Assembly: GCA_021636625.1 (NCBI GenBank)
Contig: JAJWLX010000001.1
Coordinates: 62,001-126,000, forward strand
Direction of reading: 5' to 3'
Origin: Prevotella sp.
GTDB lineage: Bacteria; Bacteroidota; Bacteroidia; Bacteroidales; Bacteroidaceae
DNA length: 64,000 bases
Part shown: positions 1-7,460 of the stretch, in pieces
How positions within the stretch are numbered: the first letter of the stretch is position 1
Layout: the number at the start of each line of letters is the position of its first letter
The notes under the pieces: model-generated
The model's input: only the letters and a program-made list of their open reading frames with translations
Databases searched by the model: none
Told to the model about the DNA's origin: nothing
Translations under genes and position numbers: made by a program

Positions 1-118
1 TTCTGTTTACGCCTCCTACTATTACACGACCATTCTTACAGGCATCGGCAGCAATGCTGCGAGTCTTGTAAATGCGGGCTGCCCAGAGCCACTTGTCTAT
101 TCTTGCTGATTCTTTCAT
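1..118 (-). CDS. S4-domain RNA-binding protein, Hsp15-like (partial, 3' end outside window)
   Basis: Only the first 39 or so codons lie in the window, starting at the ATG at 118. The visible N-terminus reads MKESARIDKWLWAARIYKTR followed by a segment on the pattern SIAADACKNGRVIVGG, which is the classic start of S4 domains of the Hsp15/RluB type (R-x-DKWLW, then K-T-R, then A...C..G.V.V.G). Hsp15 proteins bind RNA and, in E. coli, stalled 50S subunits carrying nascent chains. It starts 2 bp after the stop of pth on the same strand, so the two are probably co-transcribed; both act on stalled or aborted translation products, which fits. The gene is cut only by the window edge. Confidence 0.85.
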   Translation of the reverse strand, partial: MKESARIDKWLWAARIYKTRSIAADACKNGRVIVGGVNR

Positions 119-120
119 GA

Positions 121-693
121 TTATTTCTTCCCTAGCTTGTTAAACTGGTTCATTGTAATATCGATACCGGCAAGGACGAAGCTCTTGATGATCTCTACAC
201 CCAGGTCGATGGCTGGCTGCAGCTGCTTCATGTCTTCCTCAGTATATTTGCCCAGTACCCAGTCTATCTGGCCGCCACGCGGATAATCGTTGCCGATGCC
301 CATGCGCAGGCGGGCATAATTCTGACCGATAAGCTGCTGGATATGTCCCAATCCGTTATGGCCGCCGTTGCTGCCGTTTGCCTTCAGTCGGAAGGCACCC
401 AGTGGCAGGGCGAGTTCATCGCTGATAACCAGGAGTCGGCTCTGGTCAATCTTTTCCTGATTCAGCCAATATCTTACCGCATTACCACTCAGGTTCATGA
501 ATGTGGTAGGTTTGAGCAGGAAAATCTTTCTTCCCTTGAGCGTAGTCTCGGCTACGAAGCCATATCGCTTATCCTCAAAATGAATATTGGACGCTTTAGC
601 AAAAGCGTCCAATACCATAAATCCTGTGTTGTGCCTGGTGCCGGCGTATTCATCGCCAGGGTTACCAAGCCCACAAATCAAATATTTATCCAA
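121..693 (-). CDS. pth: Peptidyl-tRNA hydrolase
   Basis: 190 residues, the usual length of bacterial Pth, which cleaves peptidyl-tRNA released from stalled ribosomes so that tRNA can be reused. The family hallmarks are present: N-terminal GLGNPG with Asn11, the catalytic histidine in GTRHNTG (His21), Asn67 in KPTTFMNLSG, an acidic partner at Asp92 (here SDE rather than the common HDE) and Asn113 in GGHNG. It follows rplY by about 50 bp and precedes the S4 protein by 2 bp, giving a small translation-quality operon rplY-pth-S4 on the minus strand. The start at 693 gives the expected short N-terminus (MDKYLICGLGNPG). Confidence 0.96.
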   Translation of the reverse strand: MDKYLICGLGNPGDEYAGTRHNTGFMVLDAFAKASNIHFEDKRYGFVAETTLKGRKIFLLKPTTFMNLSGNAVRYWLNQEKIDQSRLLVISDELALPLGAFRLKANGSNGGHNGLGHIQQLIGQNYARLRMGIGNDYPRGGQIDWVLGKYTEEDMKQLQPAIDLGVEIIKSFVLAGIDITMNQFNKLGKK

Positions 694-742
694 TGTTTGA
701 TAATGCTTTACTCAGGTTCGTAAAATCTTGATGACTCAGCGA

Positions 743-1348
743 TTAAGCCTCTGCATCATCAGCAGCCTGAGCTGCGAGCTGAGCGTTACGTGTCATCTTG
801 ATAGAGCAAACTACGACAGCCTTGCTTGTAGCCAACTCGAGACCCTCGAATGAGAGGTCACCTACCTTGATGCTCTTACCGATCTTCAACTCTGTAACGT
901 CGATATCGAGGTGCTCAGGGATAACCTGGTAAGGAGCTGTAACGTTGATCTTACGGATAGAGAGGTTCATACGACCACCATCACGTACACCCTGTGCAAG
1001 ACCTGTCAACTTAACTGGAATACCGATAGTGATAGGCTTCTGGTCGTTAACCTCGTAGAAGTCAACGTGCAGAGGAGCGTCTGTTGTTGGGTGGAACTGA
1101 ATCTCCTTCATGATAGCTGTGTGGCTCTCACCGTCGATGATGAGGTTGATAACGTATACATGAGGAGTGTAGATGATTTTACGCAACTCAGCGAATGGAA
1201 CTGCGAATGACAAAGCCTCAGGAGCACCGTTCTCGCCCTTCTTCTCACCATAAAGGTTACATGGAATCAAACCTTCCTTACGCAATGTCTTAGAAGCTTT
1301 CTTGCCAAGGTCTGTACGCTTCTGACCTGTTACATTAATCTCTTTCAT
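743..1348 (-). CDS. rplY: 50S ribosomal protein L25 (general stress protein Ctc type)
   Basis: 201 residues, the long Ctc/TL5 form of L25, which binds 5S rRNA in the central protuberance. The N-terminal L25 domain carries the typical G-x-KxxRxLRKEGLIPCNLYG pattern with the LRK/G-x-IP/V-x-YG core around residues 20-35. The C-terminal beta domain includes the VHVDF-like segment (LHVDFYEV) and the stretch IPVKLTGLAQGVRDGG, followed by an Ala/Asp-rich tail (AQAADDAEA). A good Bacteroidota promoter lies about 85 bp upstream on the minus strand (1432-1463). First gene of the rplY-pth-S4 run. Confidence 0.96.
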   Translation of the reverse strand: MKEINVTGQKRTDLGKKASKTLRKEGLIPCNLYGEKKGENGAPEALSFAVPFAELRKIIYTPHVYVINLIIDGESHTAIMKEIQFHPTTDAPLHVDFYEVNDQKPITIGIPVKLTGLAQGVRDGGRMNLSIRKINVTAPYQVIPEHLDIDVTELKIGKSIKVGDLSFEGLELATSKAVVVCSIKMTRNAQLAAQAADDAEA

Positions 1349-1431
1349 TTTGTGTTACTCTAAATTAAGTTATTAATAAAAAATGTGCCTTAACTCGCCA
1401 TCACACGGATTAGCTTTGCTTAAAGCGGGTG

Positions 1432-1463
1432 CAAAATTACGAAAATTATTTGGAATGAGCAAA
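1432..1463 (-). promoter_or_regulatory. Predicted sigma-ABfr type promoter for rplY
   Basis: Read on the minus strand there is TTTG (1463-1460), a 20-bp spacer and TAATTTTG (1439-1432), matching the Bacteroidota consensus TTTG-N19-21-TAnnTTTG. It points at rplY (start 1348). Prediction from motif and spacing only. Confidence 0.65.
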
Positions 1464-1552
1464 CTTTTTACTGAAAAACATGTTCTACATGCAGAAAAAT
1501 TAAGGAAAATACACTTTTTTGCTTAAATAAACTGAAATTTTTGCCCGTTTTC

Positions 1553-1583
1553 TTGTCTATTACCTATTTAATGTGTATTTTTG
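1553..1583 (+). promoter_or_regulatory. Predicted promoter for the nusB-yajC run
   Basis: TTG at 1553-1555, a 20-bp spacer and TATTTTTG at 1576-1583 fit the Bacteroidota promoter pattern. The nusB start codon is at 1633, giving a leader of roughly 45 nt. It is divergent from the rplY promoter, and the 90 bp between them is AT-rich with nothing else recognisable. Confidence 0.65.
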
Positions 1584-1632
1584 CAAGCGTATTAGGTAAT
1601 TTGATATATAAATCTTTTAAAAACATTAGAGA

Positions 1633-2631
1633 ATGATTAATAGGGATTTGATAAGACGTAAGATTGTGCAGTTAACCTACGCATACTATCAGAACAGCAA
1701 TCATAATATTGATAATGCTGAAAAGGAGCTGTTGTTTGCTCTTTCTAAGTCGTATGACTTGTACAACTATATGTTGCAACTCATTGTAGCTCTTACCCAG
1801 GAGGCACAGAAGCGCTATGAGGTAGAGGTGGCTCGTGCTCAGCGTGAGGGTGCTCCAGAGCCTTCTTCAAGATTCGCATACAATAGATTTGCTGTGCAGT
1901 TGGAAGAGAACAAGATGCTCGCCGACTGGGCTGATGTGAAGAAGTCTTCTTGGGAAGAGGATATCGAAACAGTACGCAAGATTTATACTGCCATCGTCTC
2001 CAGCGATCTCTATGCCAGCTATATTGATGGTTCCATGACCAAGGACCATGTAGAGGAGCTCGACGACTATGCATACGACCGCGAGTTCTGGCGCCGTGCT
2101 TACAAGACCTTCATTCAGAACAATGATGATCTCGATGCTTTGCTCGAGGAGAAGAGCCTCTATTGGAATGATGACAAGGATATCATCGATACCTTCGTGC
2201 TGAAGACCATCAAGCGCTTCGAGCCAACCAGCAAGGCTGATCAGGAATTGCTTCCAGAATATAAGGATGAAGAGGACCGCGACTTTGCCCGCAAGCTCTT
2301 CCGTGCTACATTGCTCAACTGCGATGCTTATCAGCACTATATCGGCGATGCTTGCCGCAACTGGGATTTCAACCGCCTGGCTTATATGGATGTAGTAGTC
2401 ATGCAGATTGCCATTGCCGAGCTGATGACTTTCCCTGGCATTCCTGCTACGGTTACCATCAATGAGTATGTAGATCTTGCCAAGCTCTATAGTACTCCTC
2501 GCAGTGGTGGCTATGTAAACGGCATGCTCGATACCATCGCCCGCTTCCTCATCTCTCGTGGCTTGATCCAGAAGGAGTTGCCTGAGCGCAAGGGTGGTCA
2601 TCATGGACCTCATGGACATAGAGAAGGTTAA
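1633..2631 (+). CDS. nusB: Transcription antitermination protein NusB, long Bacteroidota form
   Basis: 332 residues, about twice the length of enterobacterial NusB (139) but normal for Bacteroidota. The N-terminal half (MINRDLIRRKIVQLTYAYYQ, with many charged helices) is the lineage-specific extension. The last 130 residues hold the all-helical NusB fold, recognisable from RDFARKLFRATLLNCDAYQHYI, RNWDFNRLAYMDVVVMQIAIAEL, a TVTINEYVDLAKLYSTP segment and G-YVNGMLD. NusB with NusE (S10) and NusG helps RNA polymerase through rRNA operons. The protein ends in a His/Gly-rich tail (GGHHGPHGHREG), unusual but harmless-looking. It heads a co-directional set with yajC and the YbbR-like gene. Confidence 0.92.
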   Translation: MINRDLIRRKIVQLTYAYYQNSNHNIDNAEKELLFALSKSYDLYNYMLQLIVALTQEAQKRYEVEVARAQREGAPEPSSRFAYNRFAVQLEENKMLADWADVKKSSWEEDIETVRKIYTAIVSSDLYASYIDGSMTKDHVEELDDYAYDREFWRRAYKTFIQNNDDLDALLEEKSLYWNDDKDIIDTFVLKTIKRFEPTSKADQELLPEYKDEEDRDFARKLFRATLLNCDAYQHYIGDACRNWDFNRLAYMDVVVMQIAIAELMTFPGIPATVTINEYVDLAKLYSTPRSGGYVNGMLDTIARFLISRGLIQKELPERKGGHHGPHGHREG

Positions 2632-2744
2632 GATATAGAGAGTACTTATATATATTGTACGCGCGTACATTATATATATGAATACTTTCGATAATATATA
2701 GTGATATTCAAGAATAAACAACATTAATCAATTAGAATAAAGAC

Positions 2745-3062
2745 ATGACAAATTTAGTATTGCAGGCTGCTGCTGGTGGTAGCAGTATGAGTTTCCTCAT
2801 TATGATGGTAGCTATCTTCGCTATCATGTGGTTCTTCATGATTCGTCCTCAGCAGAAGAAGCAGAAAGAGATACGTAAGTTCCAGAATTCTTTGGCAGAA
2901 GGTACAAAGGTGGTTACTGGCGGTGGTGTGTATGGCACTGTTAAGCGTGTAGATCTCCAGGCTAATACAGTAGATGTAGAGATTGCACGCGGTGTTGTCA
3001 TCACTGTAGCTAAGGGTTACGTTTTCGCAGACGCAGCTAGCCAGACTCCTAACGCACAGTAG
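2745..3062 (+). CDS. yajC: Preprotein translocase subunit YajC
   Basis: 105 residues. A single membrane span near the N-terminus (about residues 14-33, MSFLIMMVAIFAIMWFFMI) is followed immediately by the family signature RPQQKKQKE. The soluble part carries the conserved pattern of a start-of-strand G-x-KVVTGGGVYGTV and a later EIARGVVITVAKGYV. YajC sits with SecDF beside SecYEG in the inner membrane. The gap from nusB is about 110 bp and AT-rich, holding a self-complementary TATATATT/GTACGCGCGTAC stretch around 2645-2685. The YbbR-like gene follows after 18 bp, so those two are likely one transcript. Confidence 0.95.
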   Translation: MTNLVLQAAAGGSSMSFLIMMVAIFAIMWFFMIRPQQKKQKEIRKFQNSLAEGTKVVTGGGVYGTVKRVDLQANTVDVEIARGVVITVAKGYVFADAASQTPNAQ

Positions 3063-3080
3063 TCTATTCATAGAATTCTG

Positions 3081-4049
3081 ATGCATAGTATTCGGAATAT
3101 ATTGAAGGCTGTCAGAAACTTCCTGTTCAGTGGCCTGAATAAGGAGTTTCTGATTTTTTTATTCTTTCTCGCTCTCAGTGGCGCCTTCTGGTTGATGATG
3201 ACGCTCAATGAGACCATGGAGAGGGAATATAAGATTCCTATGCGCCTGGTGGGAACACCACGTAATGCGGTGATAACAGGAGATTTGCCTGATACTGTGC
3301 GTATTACGGTGCGTGATAAGGGATTCACCCTGATAACCTATGCTTTCCGTCCGCTTAATTTCAAGTTTAACAACTATGCAGATGAAACAGAGGGACAGGG
3401 TGTGATTCCGGTAGCTGATGTCCAGAAGCAGATTCTCTCGCAGCTCTATGGTTCGAGCAAACTCCTGCAGGTAAAGCCGGGCAAGTTTGATTTCTACTTC
3501 ACCTATGGTGCTTCCAAGAAGGTGCCGGTGGTGTTCAGGGGAAAGATTACGACCAGCAAGAGCTATTATCTGGCGCATACCGATTTTTTCCCTTCTACGG
3601 TTACCGTATATGCCAACAAGCGGCAGCTCGATGAGGTCAAGTCTGTAGAGATCGTACCTTTCTATTACCGCAACCTTCAGGATACCATCCGGGAAAATGT
3701 GCGCATCAAGAAGATTCGAGGCGTGAAGGTAATGCCTGATATGGTTCGACTGGCTGTATATCCGGATGTGCTGACCGAGGAAATGGTGGATGTTCCGATT
3801 ACGGCTATCAATATGCCGACCGATAAGGTACTCAGAACTTTCCCGTCCAAGGTGTCGGTGAAGTTCACCATCGGAGCTAGTCTCTTCAGAACCATCAAGC
3901 CTAGCCAGTTTACGGTGGTAGTGGATTATAATGAAATCGCTGCCAATCCTTCAGATAAGTGTACCCTGCAGCTGCGTAGTGTGCCTCGTTCGGTAAGCAA
4001 GGCGTCACTGGAAATGGAAACGGTAGATTATCTGCTGGAACAGCAATGA
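3081..4049 (+). CDS. YbbR-like domain protein, single-pass membrane
   Basis: 322 residues. A basic N-terminus and one hydrophobic segment (about residues 22-42, EFLIFLFFLALSGAFWLMM) are followed by an extracytoplasmic region with repeated beta-rich modules of the YbbR type (for example IPMRLVGTPRNAVITGDLPD, and V-x-V-P-I-T-A-x-N-x-P). YbbR proteins in Firmicutes (CdaR) regulate diadenylate cyclase; in Bacteroidota the gene lies, as here, between yajC and coaE, and its role is not established. It begins 18 bp after yajC. I see no enzymatic motif. Assignment is to domain family only. Confidence 0.8.
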   Translation: MHSIRNILKAVRNFLFSGLNKEFLIFLFFLALSGAFWLMMTLNETMEREYKIPMRLVGTPRNAVITGDLPDTVRITVRDKGFTLITYAFRPLNFKFNNYADETEGQGVIPVADVQKQILSQLYGSSKLLQVKPGKFDFYFTYGASKKVPVVFRGKITTSKSYYLAHTDFFPSTVTVYANKRQLDEVKSVEIVPFYYRNLQDTIRENVRIKKIRGVKVMPDMVRLAVYPDVLTEEMVDVPITAINMPTDKVLRTFPSKVSVKFTIGASLFRTIKPSQFTVVVDYNEIAANPSDKCTLQLRSVPRSVSKASLEMETVDYLLEQQ

Positions 4050-4082
4050 TGATTGATAATTGATAATTTACAATTCATTGTT

Positions 4083-4658
4083 ATGAAGATAGCTATAACG
4101 GGGGGCATAGGTAGCGGAAAGAGCTATGTGTGCAGAATCCTGGAGAAGCAGGGTATCAGGGTATATGACTGTGATGCCGGGGCTAAGCGGTTGATGAGGC
4201 AGGATGCTGACTTGCAGGCGGGCTTGAAGAAGTTGGTCGGCGAGGAGGTGTACAGTGCTGATGGTATCTTGCAGAAACCGGTGCTTGCCCAGTTTATCCT
4301 GACAGGCGAGGCAAACAAGCAGGCGGTAAACGATGTGGTGCATCCCGCAGTGGCTCGTGATTTCGAGCAGAGCGACTGTGAGTGGATGGAGAGTGCCATC
4401 CTCTTTGATAGTGGGTTCAATCGTCGTACCCATTTCGATAGGGTGGTATGTGTCTCGGCTCCCGTTGCCGTTCGTCTGCAGCGCATCATGCAGCGCGATC
4501 ATATCTCTCAGGAGAAGGCACAGCAGTGGATAGATGCCGTGATGCCGCAGGAAGAGCTGATAGCCCGTTCGGATTATGAAATCGTGAATGATGGGGTGAA
4601 CGATGTAGATGCGCAGGTAGTGCATCTGCTCAATCTGCTCAATCCATCAGATAATTGA
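4083..4658 (+). CDS. coaE: Dephospho-CoA kinase
   Basis: I place the start at the ATG at 4083 (MKIAITGGIGSGKS), not at the in-frame ATG at 4053, because the family starts right at its P-loop; the 30 upstream bases are an AT-rich direct repeat (TGATAAT units). The protein is then 191 residues, normal for CoaE, which phosphorylates dephospho-CoA at the last step of coenzyme A synthesis. Seen: P-loop GGIGSGKS (residues 7-14), the conserved D-C-D-A-x-AKRLM, a LVG-E-V segment, HPAVARDF, and the lid region with RLQRIMQRD. It follows the YbbR-like gene by 33 bp. Confidence 0.95.
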   Translation: MKIAITGGIGSGKSYVCRILEKQGIRVYDCDAGAKRLMRQDADLQAGLKKLVGEEVYSADGILQKPVLAQFILTGEANKQAVNDVVHPAVARDFEQSDCEWMESAILFDSGFNRRTHFDRVVCVSAPVAVRLQRIMQRDHISQEKAQQWIDAVMPQEELIARSDYEIVNDGVNDVDAQVVHLLNLLNPSDN

Positions 4659-4693
4659 TCATATTAAAAAATAAAAATAGATTATAATAGACA

Positions 4694-5143
4694 ATGGAAA
4701 CAATTCTTTCAATTGCAGGCAAGCCAGGCCTTTACAAATTGGTATCAAGAGGTAACAGAACTCTTATCGTTGAGACTCTCGACGAAACTCACAAGCGTGT
4801 ACCAGCTTTCGCTACAGACCGTGTAACCAGCCTTGGTGACATCGCTATGTACACAGATGCAGACGAGGTGCCATTGTGGGAGGTACTCGACAGCGTAAGC
4901 AAGAAGGAAGAGGGCAAGCCAAGTTCTTTCAACTACAAGAAGGCTCCTGCTGCTGAGCTTCACGATTACTTCGCTGAGGTTCTTCCTAACTACGATCGCG
5001 ACCGTGTACACGACAGCGACATCAAGAAGCTCCTCCAGTGGTATAATATCCTTGCTAAGTACGGTATCACAGATTTCAAGGCTACTCTTGCTCCAACAGA
5101 GGGTGAGAACGTAGATGATCGTGCTGAGCAGGTTGCTGAGTAA
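4694..5143 (+). CDS. DUF5606 domain protein (conserved Bacteroidota)
   Basis: 149 residues. The N-terminal 65 or so residues match the DUF5606 pattern I know from Bacteroides and Prevotella: ILSIAGKPGLYKLVSRG, a middle segment with RVPAF/ATD-RVTSLGDIAMYT and a D-E-VPL-EVL motif. The rest is charged and includes PNYDRDRVHDSDIKKLLQWYNIL. No function is established for the family and I see no catalytic motif; it looks cytoplasmic. Codon use is that of a highly expressed gene. It starts 35 bp after coaE and is closed by a strong terminator at 5171-5205. Confidence 0.85.
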   Translation: METILSIAGKPGLYKLVSRGNRTLIVETLDETHKRVPAFATDRVTSLGDIAMYTDADEVPLWEVLDSVSKKEEGKPSSFNYKKAPAAELHDYFAEVLPNYDRDRVHDSDIKKLLQWYNILAKYGITDFKATLAPTEGENVDDRAEQVAE

Positions 5144-5170
5144 GTATCAATAACATAGCATATAACATAA

Positions 5171-5205
5171 AAAAGGCTCCTGCAACACTTGCAGGAGCCT
5201 TTTTT
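5171..5205. terminator. Bidirectional intrinsic terminator
   Basis: Perfect 10-bp stem GGCTCCTGCA (5175-5184) / TGCAGGAGCC (5190-5199) with loop ACACT, flanked by A4 on the left and T6 on the right, so it can stop transcription from both strands. It separates the DUF5606 gene (plus) from the MATE gene (minus), which converge on it. Confidence 0.93.
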
Positions 5206-5212
5206 CGTACAT

Positions 5213-6553
5213 TTATTTCTTTTCAATCTTTTTCAATTCCTTCTCAAATCTTCTCCGATACATTTCGCCGGCAATGGTCAAACCGAACGGGAAGGCAATC
5301 CAGATGCCCAGCAATCCCATACCGCAAGGGAAACCGAGGGTATAACCCAATGGCAATGAGATGACGAAATAGGCGATGAAGGCATAGAGCACCATCGGCT
5401 TCACGCAGGCAATGCCTCTAAGCGCATTGGCAAAGGTGTATTGCAGACCATCACCAAACTGATAAACCATCATCAGGATAATCAGCGTAGCTACATACGC
5501 CTGTACCTCTACGTTGTCATTAAACCATCCACCTATCTGGTGGCGGAGCAGAAGTACCGGCAGACCCATGCAGAGCGAGAACAGCAGGTTCAGTCGGAAT
5601 CCGTCGTAGGCATTGAGGCGAACGGCGGCATAGTCTTTCTGACCCATAAAGTGGCTCACACGGATGGCCATGGCTGCTGCCATACCCGAAAGCACGAGGT
5701 AGAAGAGCTGGGAAATGGTAATCATTACCTGGTGAGCTGCCAATGGAATGGTGCCGAGCCAGCCTACCATCACGCAACTCAGCGTAAAGGCAGCCGATTC
5801 CATACCTAGCTGGAGAGCCACCGGCCAGCCCAGTCGGTTCATCTCCTTGAAATCCTTCTTGTTTACGCAACTGTGTACAATGTCATAACTGTAGGTTTTG
5901 AATTTCCTGCAGGTCACTACCATTCCTACCATCGCCAGTGCCATCAGGATTCTACTTGCCAGGGTAGAGATTCCGGCTCCGAGCAATCCCAGTTCCGGGA
6001 AGCCAGCCACACCGTAGATGAGCACCCAGTTGCCCAGGATGTTCACGATGTTACCGCCTATCATTGCCCACATTGCCACCTTGGTCTGTCCGATTCCGTC
6101 GAGGAATTGCTTCATGGTATAGAAGATTCCCATGAAGAGCACCGATGCCAGATTCACCAGAAAGTAAGGGCGGATAAGCTCCAGCAGTTCCTCCGGCTGT
6201 CCGATATGTGCCAGATTGAGATAGAGCAGGATGAGGGCAAGGGTGAAGATGCCTCCCGTCAGCATATTGGCGAGGAAGGAGTTGCGCACCTTCTGACCGA
6301 TGATGTCGGTACGTTCCTCTCCGTAGAGTCTGCCAATGATAGGAGTGAGTCCGTAGGTGAATCCCATATAGGATACAAAAACGAGACCGAAGATATTGTT
6401 TACCAGTCCTGCTGCCGCCAGTTCGGGGGTACTGTGATGACCGATCATCAGCGTGTCGGCGAATCCCAGAATGATGGTTCCCAGTTGTCCGATGATGATA
6501 GGAAATCCTATCGAGAGCAGTTCGCGGTAATGATGTTTCTTGTGCATTGTCAT
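5213..6553 (-). CDS. MATE family multidrug/metabolite efflux transporter
   Basis: 446 residues with about twelve hydrophobic segments, the normal size and topology for MATE exporters (NorM/DinF fold, two bundles of six helices), which use H+ or Na+ gradients to expel cationic drugs or metabolites. The N-terminal signature is clear: ELLSIGFPIIIGQLG and then GFADTLMIGHHSTPELAAAGL. The second-half counterpart is RLGWPVALQLGMESAAF. Substrate cannot be inferred. The gene stands alone, facing the terminator at 5171-5205, with a good promoter at 6631-6662 on the minus strand. Confidence 0.93.
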   Translation of the reverse strand: MTMHKKHHYRELLSIGFPIIIGQLGTIILGFADTLMIGHHSTPELAAAGLVNNIFGLVFVSYMGFTYGLTPIIGRLYGEERTDIIGQKVRNSFLANMLTGGIFTLALILLYLNLAHIGQPEELLELIRPYFLVNLASVLFMGIFYTMKQFLDGIGQTKVAMWAMIGGNIVNILGNWVLIYGVAGFPELGLLGAGISTLASRILMALAMVGMVVTCRKFKTYSYDIVHSCVNKKDFKEMNRLGWPVALQLGMESAAFTLSCVMVGWLGTIPLAAHQVMITISQLFYLVLSGMAAAMAIRVSHFMGQKDYAAVRLNAYDGFRLNLLFSLCMGLPVLLLRHQIGGWFNDNVEVQAYVATLIILMMVYQFGDGLQYTFANALRGIACVKPMVLYAFIAYFVISLPLGYTLGFPCGMGLLGIWIAFPFGLTIAGEMYRRRFEKELKKIEKK

Positions 6554-6630
6554 TGCTTTACTATGGTTGTTTATATTGCTTTTTAATTACTAATCTTTTT
6601 CTTGATGTTCTGAACTTCCGTTAGAATGTG

Positions 6631-6662
6631 CAAAGTTACAGCTTTATTCAGTAACTACCAAA
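6631..6662 (-). promoter_or_regulatory. Predicted promoter for the MATE gene
   Basis: On the minus strand: TTTG (6662-6659), 20-bp spacer, TAACTTTG (6638-6631). About 75 bp upstream of the start at 6553. Just beyond it, GAAACCGC (6741-6748) and GCGGTTTC (6762-6769) form an 8-bp inverted repeat of unknown meaning. Confidence 0.6.
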
Positions 6663-6836
6663 TTTTTCATTCAGAAAATTATTTTTTCCCTTGAAGTACC
6701 AATTATGAGTTGGTTTGTCCTTGACGAAATATTTGTATTCGAAACCGCTATTTCGGAAACGGCGGTTTCCAGGGGTTGTCGATGGAGGACATGTAAAATT
6801 GTGTGGTATTTATTCCACGATTATGGATATTAATTA

Positions 6837-7012
6837 TAAGAATGTATCTTCTTGATTGCAAGGATGTTTCTTTCTGGGTTCAAGAATATATCTTTTGGAG
6901 TTAAAGTATATATCTTTTGGAGTTCAAGAACATATCTTTTGGGGTACAAGCAAGTATCGTTTGGGGGACAAGTATATATCTTTCGGGGTTCAAGTAAGTA
7001 TCTTCTTGAACG
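6837..7012. repeat. Eight imperfect tandem copies of a 22-bp unit
   Basis: Units start at 6837, 6859, 6881, 6903, 6925, 6947, 6969 and 6991, each exactly 22 bp, on the consensus CAAGtatATATCTTttGGggTT. The first and last units share the ending TCTTCTTGA, as if they were edge copies. The units differ from each other by several bases but not in length. No open frame of gene-like quality covers them. Together with the next two entries they fill most of the gene-free stretch between the MATE gene and fic. Confidence 0.9.
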
Positions 7013-7015
7013 TTG

Positions 7016-7096
7016 TTACTAGGCTCAGCAGACGTGCTGAGCCTAGTCGGCAGGTCTGCTGACTGCAGTCAGCACGTCTGTTGAGCCTAGTGGTAA
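7016..7096. repeat. Nested inverted repeats (cruciform-capable block)
   Basis: A 13-bp perfect hairpin ACTAGGCTCAGCA (7018-7030) / TGCTGAGCCTAGT (7035-7047) is followed by an 18-bp perfect palindrome centred on CTGCAG (7057-7074). The left arm also pairs with a third segment at about 7075-7096 (CGTCTGTTGAGCCTAGTGG), one mismatch and a 2-base insertion aside. So two exclusive folds are possible. It lies exactly between the 22-bp and 23-bp arrays. Confidence 0.85.
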
Positions 7097-7325
7097 CACC
7101 TCTTAGTTGTACGACTATACACCTCTTAGTTGTACGACTATACACTTCTTAGTTGTACAACTATACACCTCTTGGTTGTACGACTATATACCTCTTAGTT
7201 GTACGACTATACACTTCTTAGTTGTACGACTATACACTTCTTAGTTGTACAACTATACACTTCTTAGTTGTACAACTATACACCTCTTAGTTGTACGACT
7301 ATACACCTCTTAGTTGTACGACTAT
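7096..7325. repeat. Ten tandem copies of a 23-bp palindromic unit
   Basis: Ten units of exactly 23 bp with no spacer, 230 bp in all, consensus ACACcTCTTAGTTGTACgACTAT. Each contains the 14-bp palindrome TAGTTGTAC(A/G)ACTA. Units 3, 7 and 8 carry A and are perfectly palindromic; the other seven carry G, which pairs as G-U only if the plus strand is transcribed. Unit 4 has a further A-to-G change that again keeps a G-U pair on that strand. There are no spacers, so this is not a CRISPR array. Confidence 0.95.
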
Positions 7326-7352
7326 ATATGACTTTCTCATCCTTTTGTTGCT

Positions 7353-7398
7353 ATTCTCCGCAAATTTGCGGAGAATAAGCCAAATAATCTCCGCAAAA
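7353..7398. promoter_or_regulatory. 24-bp palindrome plus half-site, candidate operator of fic
   Basis: Positions 7353-7376 are a perfect 24-bp palindrome with half-site ATTCTCCGCAAA. A second single half-site, ATCTCCGCAAAA, follows at 7387-7398. They sit 35-110 bp upstream of the fic start and just before the -7 element at 7433-7440, the usual place for an operator. The Fic protein ends in a winged-helix-like domain and is the natural candidate to bind it. Confidence 0.6.
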
Positions 7399-7432
7399 CT
7401 TGCAATATTCGATAAAAATGTCTATTTTTGCA

Positions 7433-7440
7433 GGTACATT
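7433..7440 (+). promoter_or_regulatory. Predicted -7 element for fic
   Basis: TATTTTTG followed by CAGG. No good -33 TTTG at the right distance; the region there is next to the half-site at 7387-7398, which suits a regulated promoter. Confidence 0.45.
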
Positions 7441-7460
7441 TAAAATGAAAGATTAAAAAT

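Noticed and set aside
1867..2724. Minus-strand frame of 285 codons inside and after nusB
   Set aside because: Shadow of nusB; Ile/Leu-rich composition and no domain.
4053..4082. Upstream ATG of coaE
   Set aside because: Adds ten residues from an AT repeat before the P-loop; the family starts at MKIAITGG.
6856..7062. Open frame with repeated YISFGVQ
   Set aside because: It is the translation of the 22-bp tandem array; no start context or family.
7096..7325. CRISPR array
   Set aside because: Units are contiguous with no unique spacers, and no cas genes are present.
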